Origin: Micromonospora fulviviridis | GTDB taxonomy: Bacteria; Actinomycetota; Actinomycetes; Mycobacteriales; Micromonosporaceae | Assembly (NCBI RefSeq): GCF_014648395.1 | Contig: NZ_BMRA01000003.1 | Location: 157,933-221,932 of the forward strand | Direction of reading: 5' to 3' | Length of the DNA: 64,000 nt | Shown: piece by piece, positions 8,871-16,397 of the stretch | How positions within the stretch are numbered: position 1 is the first letter of the stretch | Layout of the letters: every line of letters starts with the position of its first letter | Notes under the pieces: model-generated | The model's database searches: none | Told to the model about the DNA's origin: nothing | Seen by the model: only the letters and a program-made list of their open reading frames with translations | Program-made: the position numbers and the translations under genes

Positions 8871-8903
8871 GGCCCCCGGCCCCTGGTCCCAGGGTCGGGG
8901 GCC
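8871..8903. terminator. bidirectional hairpin between convergent genes
   Basis: GGCCCCCG with following GCCCCTGG (8871-8886) pairs with CCAGGGTCGGGGGCC (8889-8903), with one bulged C and one G-T pair. It lies between the 104-aa protein gene and the convergent STAS gene. Confidence 0.6.
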
Positions 8904-8923
8904 ACCCCCCGTTCCGGCGGTGG

Positions 8924-9271
8924 TCAGCCGACCTGGCGGGTGTCCCCGGTCGCCGTGGACGGCGGGACGGCCAGCAGCTCGGCCAGCCCGGTGCGGTCCA
9001 GCAGCTGCCGTACCGGCGGGTTCACGGAGTCCAGCAGCACCGTGCCGGCGCCCGACCGGTGGATGACCACCAGGGCGCTGAGGCCCGAGGAGTCGCACAG
9101 CGTCACCCCGGCGAAGTCGAGCAGCAGCTCCTGGTAGCCGTCGCGGCGCAGCTCGGCGGCGGCGGCGACGAGTTCCGGCGCGGTGTCGAAGTCCAGCTCG
9201 CCGGTCAGCCGAAGCCGGGCACGTCCGGCGGCGAGCCGGTCCACCTCGATGGTCAACAGCTGGGAGGGCAT
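8924..9271 (-). CDS. STAS-domain anti-anti-sigma factor
   Basis: A 115-residue single STAS domain of the RsbV/SpoIIAA type. Such proteins bind a HATPase anti-sigma kinase when unphosphorylated and so release the sigma factor. The GELDFDTAPEL signature lies at residues 24-34 and the phosphorylation site CDSSG at 59-63, with Ser61 the expected acceptor. The gene runs with the next STAS gene on the minus strand (46-base gap) and diverges from the PP2C phosphatase, the enzyme that would dephosphorylate such proteins. A promoter-like GTTT-N17-GGGAAC lies just upstream. Which kinase it pairs with cannot be told; one candidate HATPase lies at 63.5 kb. Confidence 0.88.
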   Translation of the reverse strand: MPSQLLTIEVDRLAAGRARLRLTGELDFDTAPELVAAAAELRRDGYQELLLDFAGVTLCDSSGLSALVVIHRSGAGTVLLDSVNPPVRQLLDRTGLAELLAVPPSTATGDTRQVG

Positions 9272-9279
9272 GTCGCCAT

Positions 9280-9306
9280 GTTCCCAGGTCGGGATGATCG
9301 GGAAAC
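9280..9306 (-). promoter_or_regulatory. SigB/SigF-type promoter candidate for the STAS gene
   Basis: On the minus strand GTTT (9306-9303), 17 bases, then GGGAAC (9285-9280). The spacer is at the long end and the -10 deviates from GGGTA at one base, so this is a weaker match. It ends 8 bases before the ATG at 9271. Confidence 0.35.
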
Positions 9307-9317
9307 CCCCGGGGTGC

Positions 9318-9713
9318 TCACGCCAAGGCGGACGAGTCGGTCACGGGCCGCTCGGACCGGCCCTCCGGCCGCGGCCGGGACAGCAGGCCGGTGACCCCGG
9401 TCAGGTCGAGGATGGTGGTCAGGAAGCGGGGCGGCTCCCGGAGCTGGATCGCGGTGCCCCCCTGCTGACCCTCCCGCCAGGCGTGCACGATCACCGACAG
9501 GCCGGTGCTGTCGATGAAGAGCAGGTCGTGGAAGTCCAGCACGAGTGTCCCGGGGTGCTCGGCGAGCAGCCGGTCGACCTCGGCGCGCAGCGGGGCGGCC
9601 GTGGTGAAGGCCAGGTCGCCGCCGACCTTGACGACGGGGGCCGCGGGGTCGGACCGGTCCACGGAGATGTGCAGCGGCGTCGCCTCGGGCGTAGTCCGTC
9701 GGGGTGCCACCAT
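9318..9713 (-). CDS. STAS-domain anti-anti-sigma factor (second copy)
   Basis: A 131-residue STAS protein, only loosely similar to its downstream neighbour. GGDLAFTTAAPL (residues 31-42) replaces the usual GELD signature, and the phosphosite is FIDSTG (67-71), with Ser69 the expected acceptor. The C-terminal 15 residues are a charged tail. The start is taken as ATG 9713 with GGAAAGG just upstream; the GTG one codon earlier is equally possible. The reading frame continues 50 codons further without the domain. Together with the STAS gene downstream it forms the left arm of a divergent cluster with the PP2C phosphatase at 9922. Confidence 0.8.
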   Translation of the reverse strand: MVAPRRTTPEATPLHISVDRSDPAAPVVKVGGDLAFTTAAPLRAEVDRLLAEHPGTLVLDFHDLLFIDSTGLSVIVHAWREGQQGGTAIQLREPPRFLTTILDLTGVTGLLSRPRPEGRSERPVTDSSALA

Positions 9714-9921
9714 CACGCCTTTCCGTGGCTGCCGGTCGGGGGCGGTCGTCAGGGATCGTAACAACGCCGGCACGGCCCCGCCGGACGGCGCGTCCGCAGG
9801 CCGCGGCGCAGGCCGTGGGGTGGCGGTCCCGGCACACCGGCGTAGGGTGGGGCGGAGAGATCTGACCATACGCGCCGTCTCAGGCGCGCCGCGGGTATCG
9901 ACAAGGAGTGGGGCTCAGCTG

Positions 9922-11670
9922 GTGACTTCCGCCGACGTCAGGGGTGCTGACCCGGGCGACGGACGGGTCTCCACGCCGGGAACGGGAAGGGCCCGTCCGT
10001 GGCCCGACGCCGCCCCGGCCCTGCCGCCCCTGGCCCCGGACCGCGGCCTGCCCACCCCCGACTGGTCGGAGGTGGTGGAGCACTTCCGTGAGGGTCTGAT
10101 CGTGTGCGACGCCGACGGCGTGGTGCGACACCTCAGCCCGGTCGCCGAGCGGCTGGTCCCCGAGGTGGTGGCCGGCGAGGTGCTCGCCGCGGCCGGCGTG
10201 CCCGCGCTGCTCGCCACCGACCCGGGCGAGTTCACCCATCACGGGCGGCGCCTGCGGCTGCGGCAGGTCCCGCTCTCCGCCGCCCGCCGCTGCTGGTACG
10301 TCGAGGACGTCACCGAGAGCGTCAGCCGGGCCGACGCGCTGCTCGCCGAGCGGGCCCGCTCGGCGTTCCTCGCCGTGGTCGGCGAGAAGCTCGGCAACCC
10401 CCTGCACCCCGACCGCGCCGCCGCCGCGGTGGTCCGGCTGGCCGTGCCGACCGTGGCCGACGTCGCCGTGCTGGTGCTGGCCCCGCGCTCCGGCCGGGCG
10501 CGCTGGTGGCGGGCGGTGCGGGCGGACGACGAGGCGCCCGCCCTGGACAGCGGCATGCTCGCCGCCGCGGCGCTGCCGTCGGCGATCGAGGAGGGCCTCG
10601 GCGGCACCGAGCCGCACGCCCTGGACTGGGTGGTCGAACAGGCTGTCGAGGCCGGCTGGCTGCCCGGGGTCGACGCCGCCGGAGCCACCGCGCGGGTGGT
10701 GCCGCTGCCCGGCCGGGAGACGCCGGCCGGGGTGCTGCTCGTGGCCCGTCGGGACGGCCGCTGGTACGACGAGGCCGACCTCGACCTGGTCCGCGCCTTC
10801 GCGGCCCGCGCCGGCGCCGCGCTGACCACCGCCGTGCTCTACCGCGACCAGGCCGAGGTCGCCGACACCCTCCAGGCCAGCCTGCTGCCCGTCGAGCCGG
10901 CGGCGGCCGCCGGTGTGCAGTGGGGCACCGCGTACCGGCCGGCGCAGGCCGGGTTGCGGATCGGCGGTGACTTCTACGGCTCCCACCGGCTCGTCGACGG
11001 CGGCTCGGTCTTCTTCCTCGGCGACGTCTCCGGCAAGGGCGTCGAGGCGGCGGTGTTCACCGGCCAACTGCGCCAGTGCCTGCACGCGCTGCACCGCGTC
11101 GAGTCGCAGCCGGGGCGGCTGCTGAAGCTGCTCAACGACGCGCTGCTGGAGACCACCCAGGCGCACGGGCAGGGCCGGTTCGCCACCATGGTGCTGGGCG
11201 TGGTCCGTCCGCACCGCGACGGCAGCCTCACCCTGACCATGGCCGGCGGCGGCCACCTCCCGCCGCTGGTGCTGCGGGCCTCCAGCGAGGTCGAGGTGGT
11301 GCCGCTGAGCGGGATGCTGATCGGGGTGGTGCCGGATCCCCGGATCGGCGAGGTGACCGTGCACCTGGCGCCGGGCGAGACCTGCCTGCTCTACAGCGAC
11401 GGGGTGACCGAGGCGCGGGGCGGCCTGCGCGGCGACGAGCAGTTCGGCGCCGAGCGGCTGCTCCACGCGGTGACCGGCTGCCACCGGATGCCGGCGCCGG
11501 CGCTGGCCGAGCGGATCGAGCAGGTGACCTGCGACTGGCTCGGCCACGGCGACCACGACGACATCGCCGTGCTCGCGTTGCGGGCCACCGGCCCGGGCCG
11601 CCCCGGCCGCCACCTGCACGCGGTGCACGGCCCGACCGGCGCCGACCGACCCAGGGAGACCACTCCGTGA
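9922..11670 (+). CDS. PP2C-type serine phosphatase (SpoIIE/RsbU family) with PAS/GAF-like sensor domains
   Basis: A 582-residue soluble phosphatase. An N-terminal PAS-like segment (about 50-135; FREGLIVCDADGVVRHLSP) and a GAF-like domain (about 150-310) precede a SpoIIE-type PP2C domain (about 345-560) with RIGGDFYG, FFLGDVSGKGVEAAVFTG, YSDGVTEARG and GDHDDIAVLAL, which hold the metal-binding aspartates. Such enzymes dephosphorylate STAS anti-anti-sigma factors and switch on stress sigma factors. The GTG at 9922 has AAGGAG 13 bases upstream, a long gap, so the start is not firm. Its stop overlaps the start of the cobalamin-binding gene (GTGA), so the two are translated together. Two STAS genes diverge from it and a third lies downstream. 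Confidence 0.88.
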   Translation: MTSADVRGADPGDGRVSTPGTGRARPWPDAAPALPPLAPDRGLPTPDWSEVVEHFREGLIVCDADGVVRHLSPVAERLVPEVVAGEVLAAAGVPALLATDPGEFTHHGRRLRLRQVPLSAARRCWYVEDVTESVSRADALLAERARSAFLAVVGEKLGNPLHPDRAAAAVVRLAVPTVADVAVLVLAPRSGRARWWRAVRADDEAPALDSGMLAAAALPSAIEEGLGGTEPHALDWVVEQAVEAGWLPGVDAAGATARVVPLPGRETPAGVLLVARRDGRWYDEADLDLVRAFAARAGAALTTAVLYRDQAEVADTLQASLLPVEPAAAAGVQWGTAYRPAQAGLRIGGDFYGSHRLVDGGSVFFLGDVSGKGVEAAVFTGQLRQCLHALHRVESQPGRLLKLLNDALLETTQAHGQGRFATMVLGVVRPHRDGSLTLTMAGGGHLPPLVLRASSEVEVVPLSGMLIGVVPDPRIGEVTVHLAPGETCLLYSDGVTEARGGLRGDEQFGAERLLHAVTGCHRMPAPALAERIEQVTCDWLGHGDHDDIAVLALRATGPGRPGRHLHAVHGPTGADRPRETTP

Positions 11671-12716
11671 CCGCGACGACCACCGAGGCCGACCCGGCCC
11701 GCGCCTTCCCCGGCTACCTGGAGTTCCTCGCGGAGGCCGACGAGCACGGCGCGGTCGAGGTGGCCGTCGGGCTGCTGGAGTCCGGCGTGCCGGCCGAGCG
11801 GGTGCTGCTGGACCTGGTCGCCCCCGCGCAGGCCGAGGTGGGGGAGCGGTGGGCGCGCGACGAGTGGAGCGTGGCCCAGGAGCACGCCGCCACCCACATC
11901 AGCGAGCGGGTGGTGGCGGCCGTCGCCGCGTACGCCGATCCCCGCCCGACCCGGGGCCGCATCGTGGTGGCCTGCATGGACGGTGAGTGGCACGCGCTGC
12001 CGGCCCGGCTGGTGGCCGAGGTGCTGCGGCTGCGCGGCTGGCAGGTGACCTTCCTCGGGGCCAGCGTGCCCGCCGCGCACCTGGTCTCCTACCTGCACCG
12101 CTACGACGCGCACGCGGTGGCCCTGGCCTGCGCGCTGCCCATGCGGCTGCCGCACGCGCACCGGATGATCGAGGCGTGCCGCCGCTCGGACGTGCCGGTG
12201 GTGGTGGGCGGGCGCGGCTTCGGCGACGACGGCCGCTGGGCCCGGGTGCTCGGCGTCGCCTGGGCGCCGGACGCGCCGACCGCGGCCGACCTGCTCGCCG
12301 ACGAGCGGGCGCTGCGCGCGATGCCGCCGGCCCGGCTCGACCACCTCGCCGACGACGAGTACGCGAGCCTGACGAAGCGTCGCGGCGAGCTGATCGACAG
12401 CGCCCTGGCCGACCTGCGGGAGCGGGTGCCGGGGGTCCGCGACTACACCCCGGCGCAGCTCGACTCGACCGTCAGCGACCTCGGCTACATCGTCGACTTC
12501 CTCGCCGCCGCCCTCTACGTCGACGACGAGACCCTCTTCGGCGAGTTCGTCGAGTGGCTGGTGGCGATCCTGGTCAGCCGCCGGGTCCCGGCGAGCGCGG
12601 TCGGGCTGACCCTCGACCACTATGGACAGCGGCTGCGCGACTTCCCCCGCGCCGGCCGGTTCCTCGACCGGGCCCGCGCCCTGGTCAGCGGGCTGTCGGA
12701 CGCCCCGCGACGGTGA
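11667..12716 (+). CDS. cobalamin-binding protein with CarH-type photoreceptor signature
   Basis: A 349-residue soluble protein without DNA-binding domain. Residues 12-92 form the helical cap module seen next to B12 domains. It contains Trp62, Glu72 and His73, exactly the Wx9EH pattern that marks adenosylcobalamin photoreceptors of the CarH/LitR type. The Rossmann-like B12 domain follows (about 97-200), with EWHALP (Glu107, His109) where CarH has ExHxxG; His109 is the likely lower cobalt ligand and lies 36 residues after His73. The last 145 residues are a helical domain I cannot name. The residue after Trp62 is Ala, whereas TtCarH has a His there that binds cobalt after light. It overlaps the phosphatase stop by 4 bases (GTGA), so it probably modulates that enzyme. 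Confidence 0.85.
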   Translation: MTATTTEADPARAFPGYLEFLAEADEHGAVEVAVGLLESGVPAERVLLDLVAPAQAEVGERWARDEWSVAQEHAATHISERVVAAVAAYADPRPTRGRIVVACMDGEWHALPARLVAEVLRLRGWQVTFLGASVPAAHLVSYLHRYDAHAVALACALPMRLPHAHRMIEACRRSDVPVVVGGRGFGDDGRWARVLGVAWAPDAPTAADLLADERALRAMPPARLDHLADDEYASLTKRRGELIDSALADLRERVPGVRDYTPAQLDSTVSDLGYIVDFLAAALYVDDETLFGEFVEWLVAILVSRRVPASAVGLTLDHYGQRLRDFPRAGRFLDRARALVSGLSDAPRR

Positions 12717-12794
12717 CCGCCGGGGTGCGGGGAACTCTGCTTATACTTGCTGCACTGCAAGGGTCGGCCTGCGGTGGGAGCGAGGGGGGCCAGG

Positions 12795-13142
12795 GTGACG
12801 TTCACCGTCACACGCACCGGGCTGGACGGCAGCCCGGCGCGCCTCCGGCTCGCGGGTGAGCTCGACCTGAGCACCGCGCCGGAGCTCACCGCCGCCATCG
12901 ACCGGCTGGCCGCCGAGGGGCACCGTGAGCTGCTGCTGGACCTCGCCGAGCTGACCTTCTGCGACTCCACCGGCATCGCCGCGTTCGTGCGCGGTGACAA
13001 CCTCGCCGCGGCCGCGGGCGGCTGGTTGCGGATCACCGGGGCGACCGGGCGGGTGGCCCGGGTGCTCCAGATGACCGGGCTGGCCGAGGTGCTGCGCTAC
13101 GAGGGGGGCACGGCCGACCCGGCCACGCCGGCCGCCTCCTGA
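12795..13142 (+). CDS. STAS-domain anti-anti-sigma factor (third copy)
   Basis: A 115-residue STAS protein with GELDLSTAPELT (residues 21-32) and the phosphosite CDSTG (56-60; Ser58). GTG at 12795 is preferred over an ATG 48 bases upstream because GAGGGGGG lies before it and the longer form adds only non-conserved residues. It follows the cobalamin-binding gene by 78 bases. That gap holds CTTGC-N6-GCAAG (12746-12761), a short dyad, so it may have its own promoter. By position it is the most likely substrate of the upstream PP2C phosphatase. Confidence 0.85.
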   Translation: MTFTVTRTGLDGSPARLRLAGELDLSTAPELTAAIDRLAAEGHRELLLDLAELTFCDSTGIAAFVRGDNLAAAAGGWLRITGATGRVARVLQMTGLAEVLRYEGGTADPATPAAS

Positions 13143-13216
13143 TCGGATAGATTTCCCCGCCGGGCGGTCGACCTCGCCGTCGGCCCCTCCACCTCCGAGA
13201 CGAAGCAGGTTTTCCC

Positions 13217-13663
13217 ATGGGTCATGGCACCCCGAGCCCCGTTCGCATCCTGGTGGTGGACGACGACCCGGGTGACGTCCTGATGATCGAGGAGGCGCTC
13301 GAGGACTCGGACGTCGAGAAGATCATCGACGTGGTGAACGACGGCCAGGAGGCGATGGAGTTCCTCCGCCGCGAGGGCCGGCACACCGATGCCCAGCGGC
13401 CCGACGTCATCCTGCTCGACCTGAACATGCCGCGCATGGACGGGCGTCAGGTGCTCGGCGAGGTCAAGCGGGACGAGAACCTGCGTACCATCCCGATCGT
13501 CGTGCTGACCACCTCCAACGCCGACACCGACATCCTCGGCAGCTACACGCTCCAGGCCAACGCGTACGTGACGAAGCCGATCGACCTGGACGACTTCAAC
13601 GACGTGGTGCGCCGCATCGACGAGTTCTTCGGTCGGGTTGTCGTGCTCCCCAAGCACCCCTGA
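13217..13663 (+). CDS. receiver-only response regulator (Rcp1-like)
   Basis: A 148-residue single REC domain with no output domain. Acidic pocket DDDPGD lies at residues 15-20, the phospho-acceptor is Asp68 in VILLDLNMPRMDG, the switch Thr lies in VVLTTS, and Lys in YVTKPIDL. The length and the insertion EGRHTDAQ before strand 3 are typical of the Rcp1 group, whose cyanobacterial members are phosphorylated by phytochrome-type kinases. No histidine kinase is adjacent, so its partner is elsewhere. It sits 75 bases after the third STAS gene and belongs to the same signalling neighbourhood. It may act by protein contact, for example on the phosphatase or STAS proteins. Confidence 0.85.
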   Translation: MGHGTPSPVRILVVDDDPGDVLMIEEALEDSDVEKIIDVVNDGQEAMEFLRREGRHTDAQRPDVILLDLNMPRMDGRQVLGEVKRDENLRTIPIVVLTTSNADTDILGSYTLQANAYVTKPIDLDDFNDVVRRIDEFFGRVVVLPKHP

Positions 13664-13783
13664 CCACCTTCGTCCGGGCATCCGGATGCTGAACATTTTG
13701 CGGGAACCGCCACGGGCGTGGCCGCCCGCCGCCCAGGATCGTCAGGTGGGGAAGTGACACCAGCTGCCTGGGGGGCGACACGC

Positions 13784-14263
13784 ATGAGGTTCTCCGTGGT
13801 TGAGACCGGTTACGACCAGCGGCAGGTGGACTCCTGCCTGGACGAGCTGGGAATCCGGTTGGTCCGGCTCGCCGCCCGCGCGGAGAGCGCCGCCGGCGCC
13901 GGCCGGGAGTGGGACCAGATCCGGGAGGACGCGACCCACCTCTGCGACTTCCTGCGCCGCCGCACCGCCGTCGTGGACGGCGAGGCGGCCGCCGGGACGG
14001 CCGCGGAGCGGGAGGCCGCCATGCTGCTGGCCCAGGCCCGCAGCGAGCTGGAGGCGGCCCGCGAGGAGGCCCGGCAGGTACGCGAGCAGGCGTACGCCGA
14101 GGCGGTGCGGGCGCGCCGGGACTTCGAGGCGGCGCTGCTGGCCCGCCGCCGTCGCGAGGCCCGTGTCGACGAGATCCTCCGCGGCGACGTGGTGTCCCCG
14201 GACACCCCGACCGCCGCCGCGGGCCTGCCGACCGGTGGCGCCGCCGAGCGCAGCGCGGCCTGA
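13784..14263 (+). CDS. DivIVA-like coiled-coil protein
   Basis: A 159-residue protein beginning MRFSVVETGYDQRQVDSCL, the form of the DivIVA/Wag31 N-terminal domain that senses curved membrane. A long charged coiled coil follows (about 75-145; EREAAMLLAQARSELEAARE and AYAEAVRARRDFEAALLARR), then a short Ala/Pro tail. True DivIVA of actinobacteria is about 270 residues or more and sits near ftsZ, so this is a smaller paralogue, perhaps a polar or septal scaffold. The start at 13784 is chosen for the conserved N terminus and a G-rich GGGGGCG about 7 bases upstream; GTG 13754 would add 10 residues. Confidence 0.75.
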   Translation: MRFSVVETGYDQRQVDSCLDELGIRLVRLAARAESAAGAGREWDQIREDATHLCDFLRRRTAVVDGEAAAGTAAEREAAMLLAQARSELEAAREEARQVREQAYAEAVRARRDFEAALLARRRREARVDEILRGDVVSPDTPTAAAGLPTGGAAERSAA

Positions 14264-14271
14264 GCGCCCGC

Positions 14272-15111
14272 TCAGACCAGCGCCGCCACCACGGTAGTGG
14301 CCCGCTGCTCGTGCTGCGCGTACGCGTCGGGGAAGGCGGAGACCTGCACCGCCTGGGCCGCCGCCGTGAGGCTCAGCTCCGTCCAGCCGGGCACCTCCTT
14401 CAGCGCCGTGAAGAACGCGCGGGCCGCGTACGCCGGCCGCATGATCTCGGCGACGGTGCCCCAGCCGCTGCTGGGCCGCTGCTGGAACAGCCCGATCGAG
14501 TCGTGGTCGGAGCCGCTGCCCTGGTGCGGGTAGTCGAACGACTCGGGGAGCACGTCGCTGGCCAGGTTGTAGAGGTCGCTCTCCTGCATGGCCGTGGCGA
14601 CGGCCACCACCAGCGCCCGGCGGGGCATCTTCATGGCCAGGCCGACGTCGACGATCGCCTTGGCGTTGTCCATCTGCCGCTGGTCCAGCCCGGCGACGGG
14701 CCGGGGGTGCTTGGGCCGGACCGGCTTCTTCGGCGCCTTCCGGGTGGGCGTCGGGCTGGGCGTGGCGACCGGGACCGGGGTGACCGGCACGGCGACCGGC
14801 GGGGCGGTGCGCTCGAAGTCCCGGGAGGCCCGCTGCTCGCCGGCGGCGGCCGCCCGGTCGGCGAGGGCGTCGCGGATCGGCTCGTGCGCCTGCCCGGTCT
14901 CCCGCGCGCCGACGACCCCGATCAGGCCGAGGCAGCAGGTCACGCCGGTGGCGACGGCGACCCGGGCGGGGGTGGAGCGGAGCGGCCCGCGCCGTGCCGG
15001 TTCCGGGGCCCGGTGCCGCCCGATCCTCCGTTCGGCTGATGCCGGGTCGATCGTACGGCGAACGGGGGCGGTCTCGGTCTTCTGCTGCTCAGCGGGCTCG
15101 TCGGGATGCAC
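14272..15111 (-). CDS. membrane-anchored lysozyme-like (transglycosylase fold) cell-wall protein
   Basis: A 279-residue protein with a basic cytoplasmic N terminus, one membrane segment at about 50-68 (VAVATGVTCCLGLIGVVGA), a Pro/Thr/Lys-rich wall-spanning linker (about 100-140) and a C-terminal domain. That domain contains ATAMQESDLYN, whose Glu fits the catalytic residue of soluble lytic transglycosylase/Rpf folds, and GLFQQRPSSGWGT, common in actinobacterial cell-wall hydrolases. It probably cuts or binds peptidoglycan outside the membrane. It converges on the DivIVA-like gene (8-base gap). The long upstream gap holds dyad and direct repeats that suggest regulation; no ydaO-type riboswitch core is seen. 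Confidence 0.8.
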   Translation of the reverse strand: MHPDEPAEQQKTETAPVRRTIDPASAERRIGRHRAPEPARRGPLRSTPARVAVATGVTCCLGLIGVVGARETGQAHEPIRDALADRAAAAGEQRASRDFERTAPPVAVPVTPVPVATPSPTPTRKAPKKPVRPKHPRPVAGLDQRQMDNAKAIVDVGLAMKMPRRALVVAVATAMQESDLYNLASDVLPESFDYPHQGSGSDHDSIGLFQQRPSSGWGTVAEIMRPAYAARAFFTALKEVPGWTELSLTAAAQAVQVSAFPDAYAQHEQRATTVVAALV

Positions 15112-15433
15112 CCGCCGAGGCTAGAAAGCTTCCCGGCGCTTGCCATCGGGGTGGTTGGTGGCATGCGCCACAATTTGCCATGATCCGCCCGCGCATTACG
15201 CTCGGTAGAACATGAATTCGATCTCTCTCGCCTTTCGCTTTTTCCGGTCATGTCGGAAACACCGGAACAGATCAGGCGCATGATCATCTTTGCGGCGGTT
15301 CCGGCCGGCCTCCTCCGTTCGGGGGAGGGGCAGGCCCGTCACCTGGGGGGACCCGCGTGGGCCGGAGAGGCCACGCGGCCGGGGCCGGGGCATACCCGGA
15401 TCGCCGCCACCCGAGGGCCGCCGGCTCGATACG
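15112..15433. other. 322-base intergenic region with operator-like repeats
   Basis: The gap separates the divergent lysozyme-like and nuclease/phosphatase genes. The part from 15120 to 15300 is clearly richer in A/T than its surroundings. It contains a dyad GTGGC-ATGC-GCCAC (15158-15171) bracketed by two direct copies of TTGCCAT (15140-15146 and 15175-15181). The right part (15300-15430) is ordinary high-GC sequence. No small gene, tRNA or known riboswitch was seen. Confidence 0.5.
15140..15181. promoter_or_regulatory. operator-like dyad flanked by TTGCCAT repeats
   Basis: The dyad GTGGCATGCGCCAC at 15158-15171 lies between direct repeats TTGCCAT at 15140 and 15175, whose starts are 35 bases apart. 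It lies 30-70 bases before the lysozyme-like gene start, where a repressor or activator site is expected. Confidence 0.35.
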
Positions 15434-16393
15434 ATGCGGACGGTGACGGAGCAGATGGTCGATGAGCGGGCCGCCGGAGAACCCGCCGGCCGCCGGGGCC
15501 GGCGGGGCCTGGTCGTCAGCCTCTGCGCCGTCCTGCTCGCCGTGCTGCTCGTCGGCCACCGCGCGGTGCCCAACGTGCACGGCCTGGGCAGCCTCGTGGA
15601 CAGCGCCACCCCACTGCTCGGGCTCGGCGTACCCCTGCTCGCGCTCGCGGCGCTGCTGCGCCGGTCCCGGCTGGCCCTGCTCGTGGTCCTGCTGCCGGCG
15701 ATCGTCTGGGCGGCGCTCTACGGCGGGGCCTGGCTGCCGCCGGCCTCCGGCGCCGGCGCCACCTCGCTCCGGGTGGCCAGCCAGAACCTGCGCTCCGGCA
15801 ACCCCGACCCGGCCGCCACGGTCGACGCCCTCACCGACGCCGACCCGGACCTCATCGGGCTGCAGGAGGTCGACGACGGCGACCGGGTCGCCGCCGCGCT
15901 GGCCGGGCGCTACCCGCACCGGGCCGCGGTCTCCACCGTCGCGCTGTGGAGCCGCTGGCCGATCCGCGAGGCGCACGGCGTGGACACCGGCCTCGGCTGG
16001 GAACGGGCCCTGCGGGCCGTGGTCGCCGCCCCGCAGGGCGACCTGGCCGTGTACGTGGTCCACCTCGGCTCGGCCCGGGCCGGGCACACCGCCACCCGCG
16101 ACGAGACCGTCGCCGCCCTCGCCGCCACCGTCCGCGCCGACGACGCGCCGCGGCTCGTGGTGCTCGGTGATCTGAACACCGCCACCACCGACCGGGTCTT
16201 CGCGCCGCTCACCCACCTGCTGCGCGACGCCCAGGCCGACGCCGGACAGGGCTTCGGCTTCACCTGGCCGGCCGACCTCCCGGTGACCCGCCCGGACCAC
16301 GTCCTCTTCCGGGGGCTCACCCCCACCGCTGCCGGGGTGGTGCACACCCCCGACAGCGACCACCGGGCGGTGACCGCCGGCTTCCGCTGGTGA
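15434..16393 (+). CDS. membrane-anchored endonuclease/exonuclease/phosphatase family protein
   Basis: A 319-residue protein with three membrane segments (about 25-43, 56-74 and 80-97) followed by an EEP catalytic domain outside or facing the membrane. Catalytic motifs are in order: SQNLRSG (Asn118), LQEVDDGD (Glu145), VVLGDLNTAT (Asp and Asn), and TPDSDHRAV (Asp-His pair). This class cleaves phosphodiesters in DNA, RNA, or lipids; the substrate cannot be read. Start choice is open: ATG 15434, GTG 15443 and ATG 15455 are in frame, and only the last has GGAG close by. A TACGAT hexamer at 15430-15435 could serve as -10 for a leaderless GTG at 15443. It converges on OsmC with a 4-base gap. Confidence 0.85.
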   Translation: MRTVTEQMVDERAAGEPAGRRGRRGLVVSLCAVLLAVLLVGHRAVPNVHGLGSLVDSATPLLGLGVPLLALAALLRRSRLALLVVLLPAIVWAALYGGAWLPPASGAGATSLRVASQNLRSGNPDPAATVDALTDADPDLIGLQEVDDGDRVAAALAGRYPHRAAVSTVALWSRWPIREAHGVDTGLGWERALRAVVAAPQGDLAVYVVHLGSARAGHTATRDETVAALAATVRADDAPRLVVLGDLNTATTDRVFAPLTHLLRDAQADAGQGFGFTWPADLPVTRPDHVLFRGLTPTAAGVVHTPDSDHRAVTAGFRW

Positions 16394-16397
16394 GCGG

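Noticed and set aside
9893..9898. GGGTAT upstream of the PP2C phosphatase as a SigB/SigF promoter
   Set aside because: No GTTT or similar -35 lies 14-17 bases upstream; the nearest GTCT is only 12 bases away.
15112..15300. Possible ydaO-type (c-di-AMP) riboswitch before the lysozyme-like gene
   Set aside because: Actinobacterial wall hydrolases often carry one, but the conserved core elements are not present on the minus strand here.
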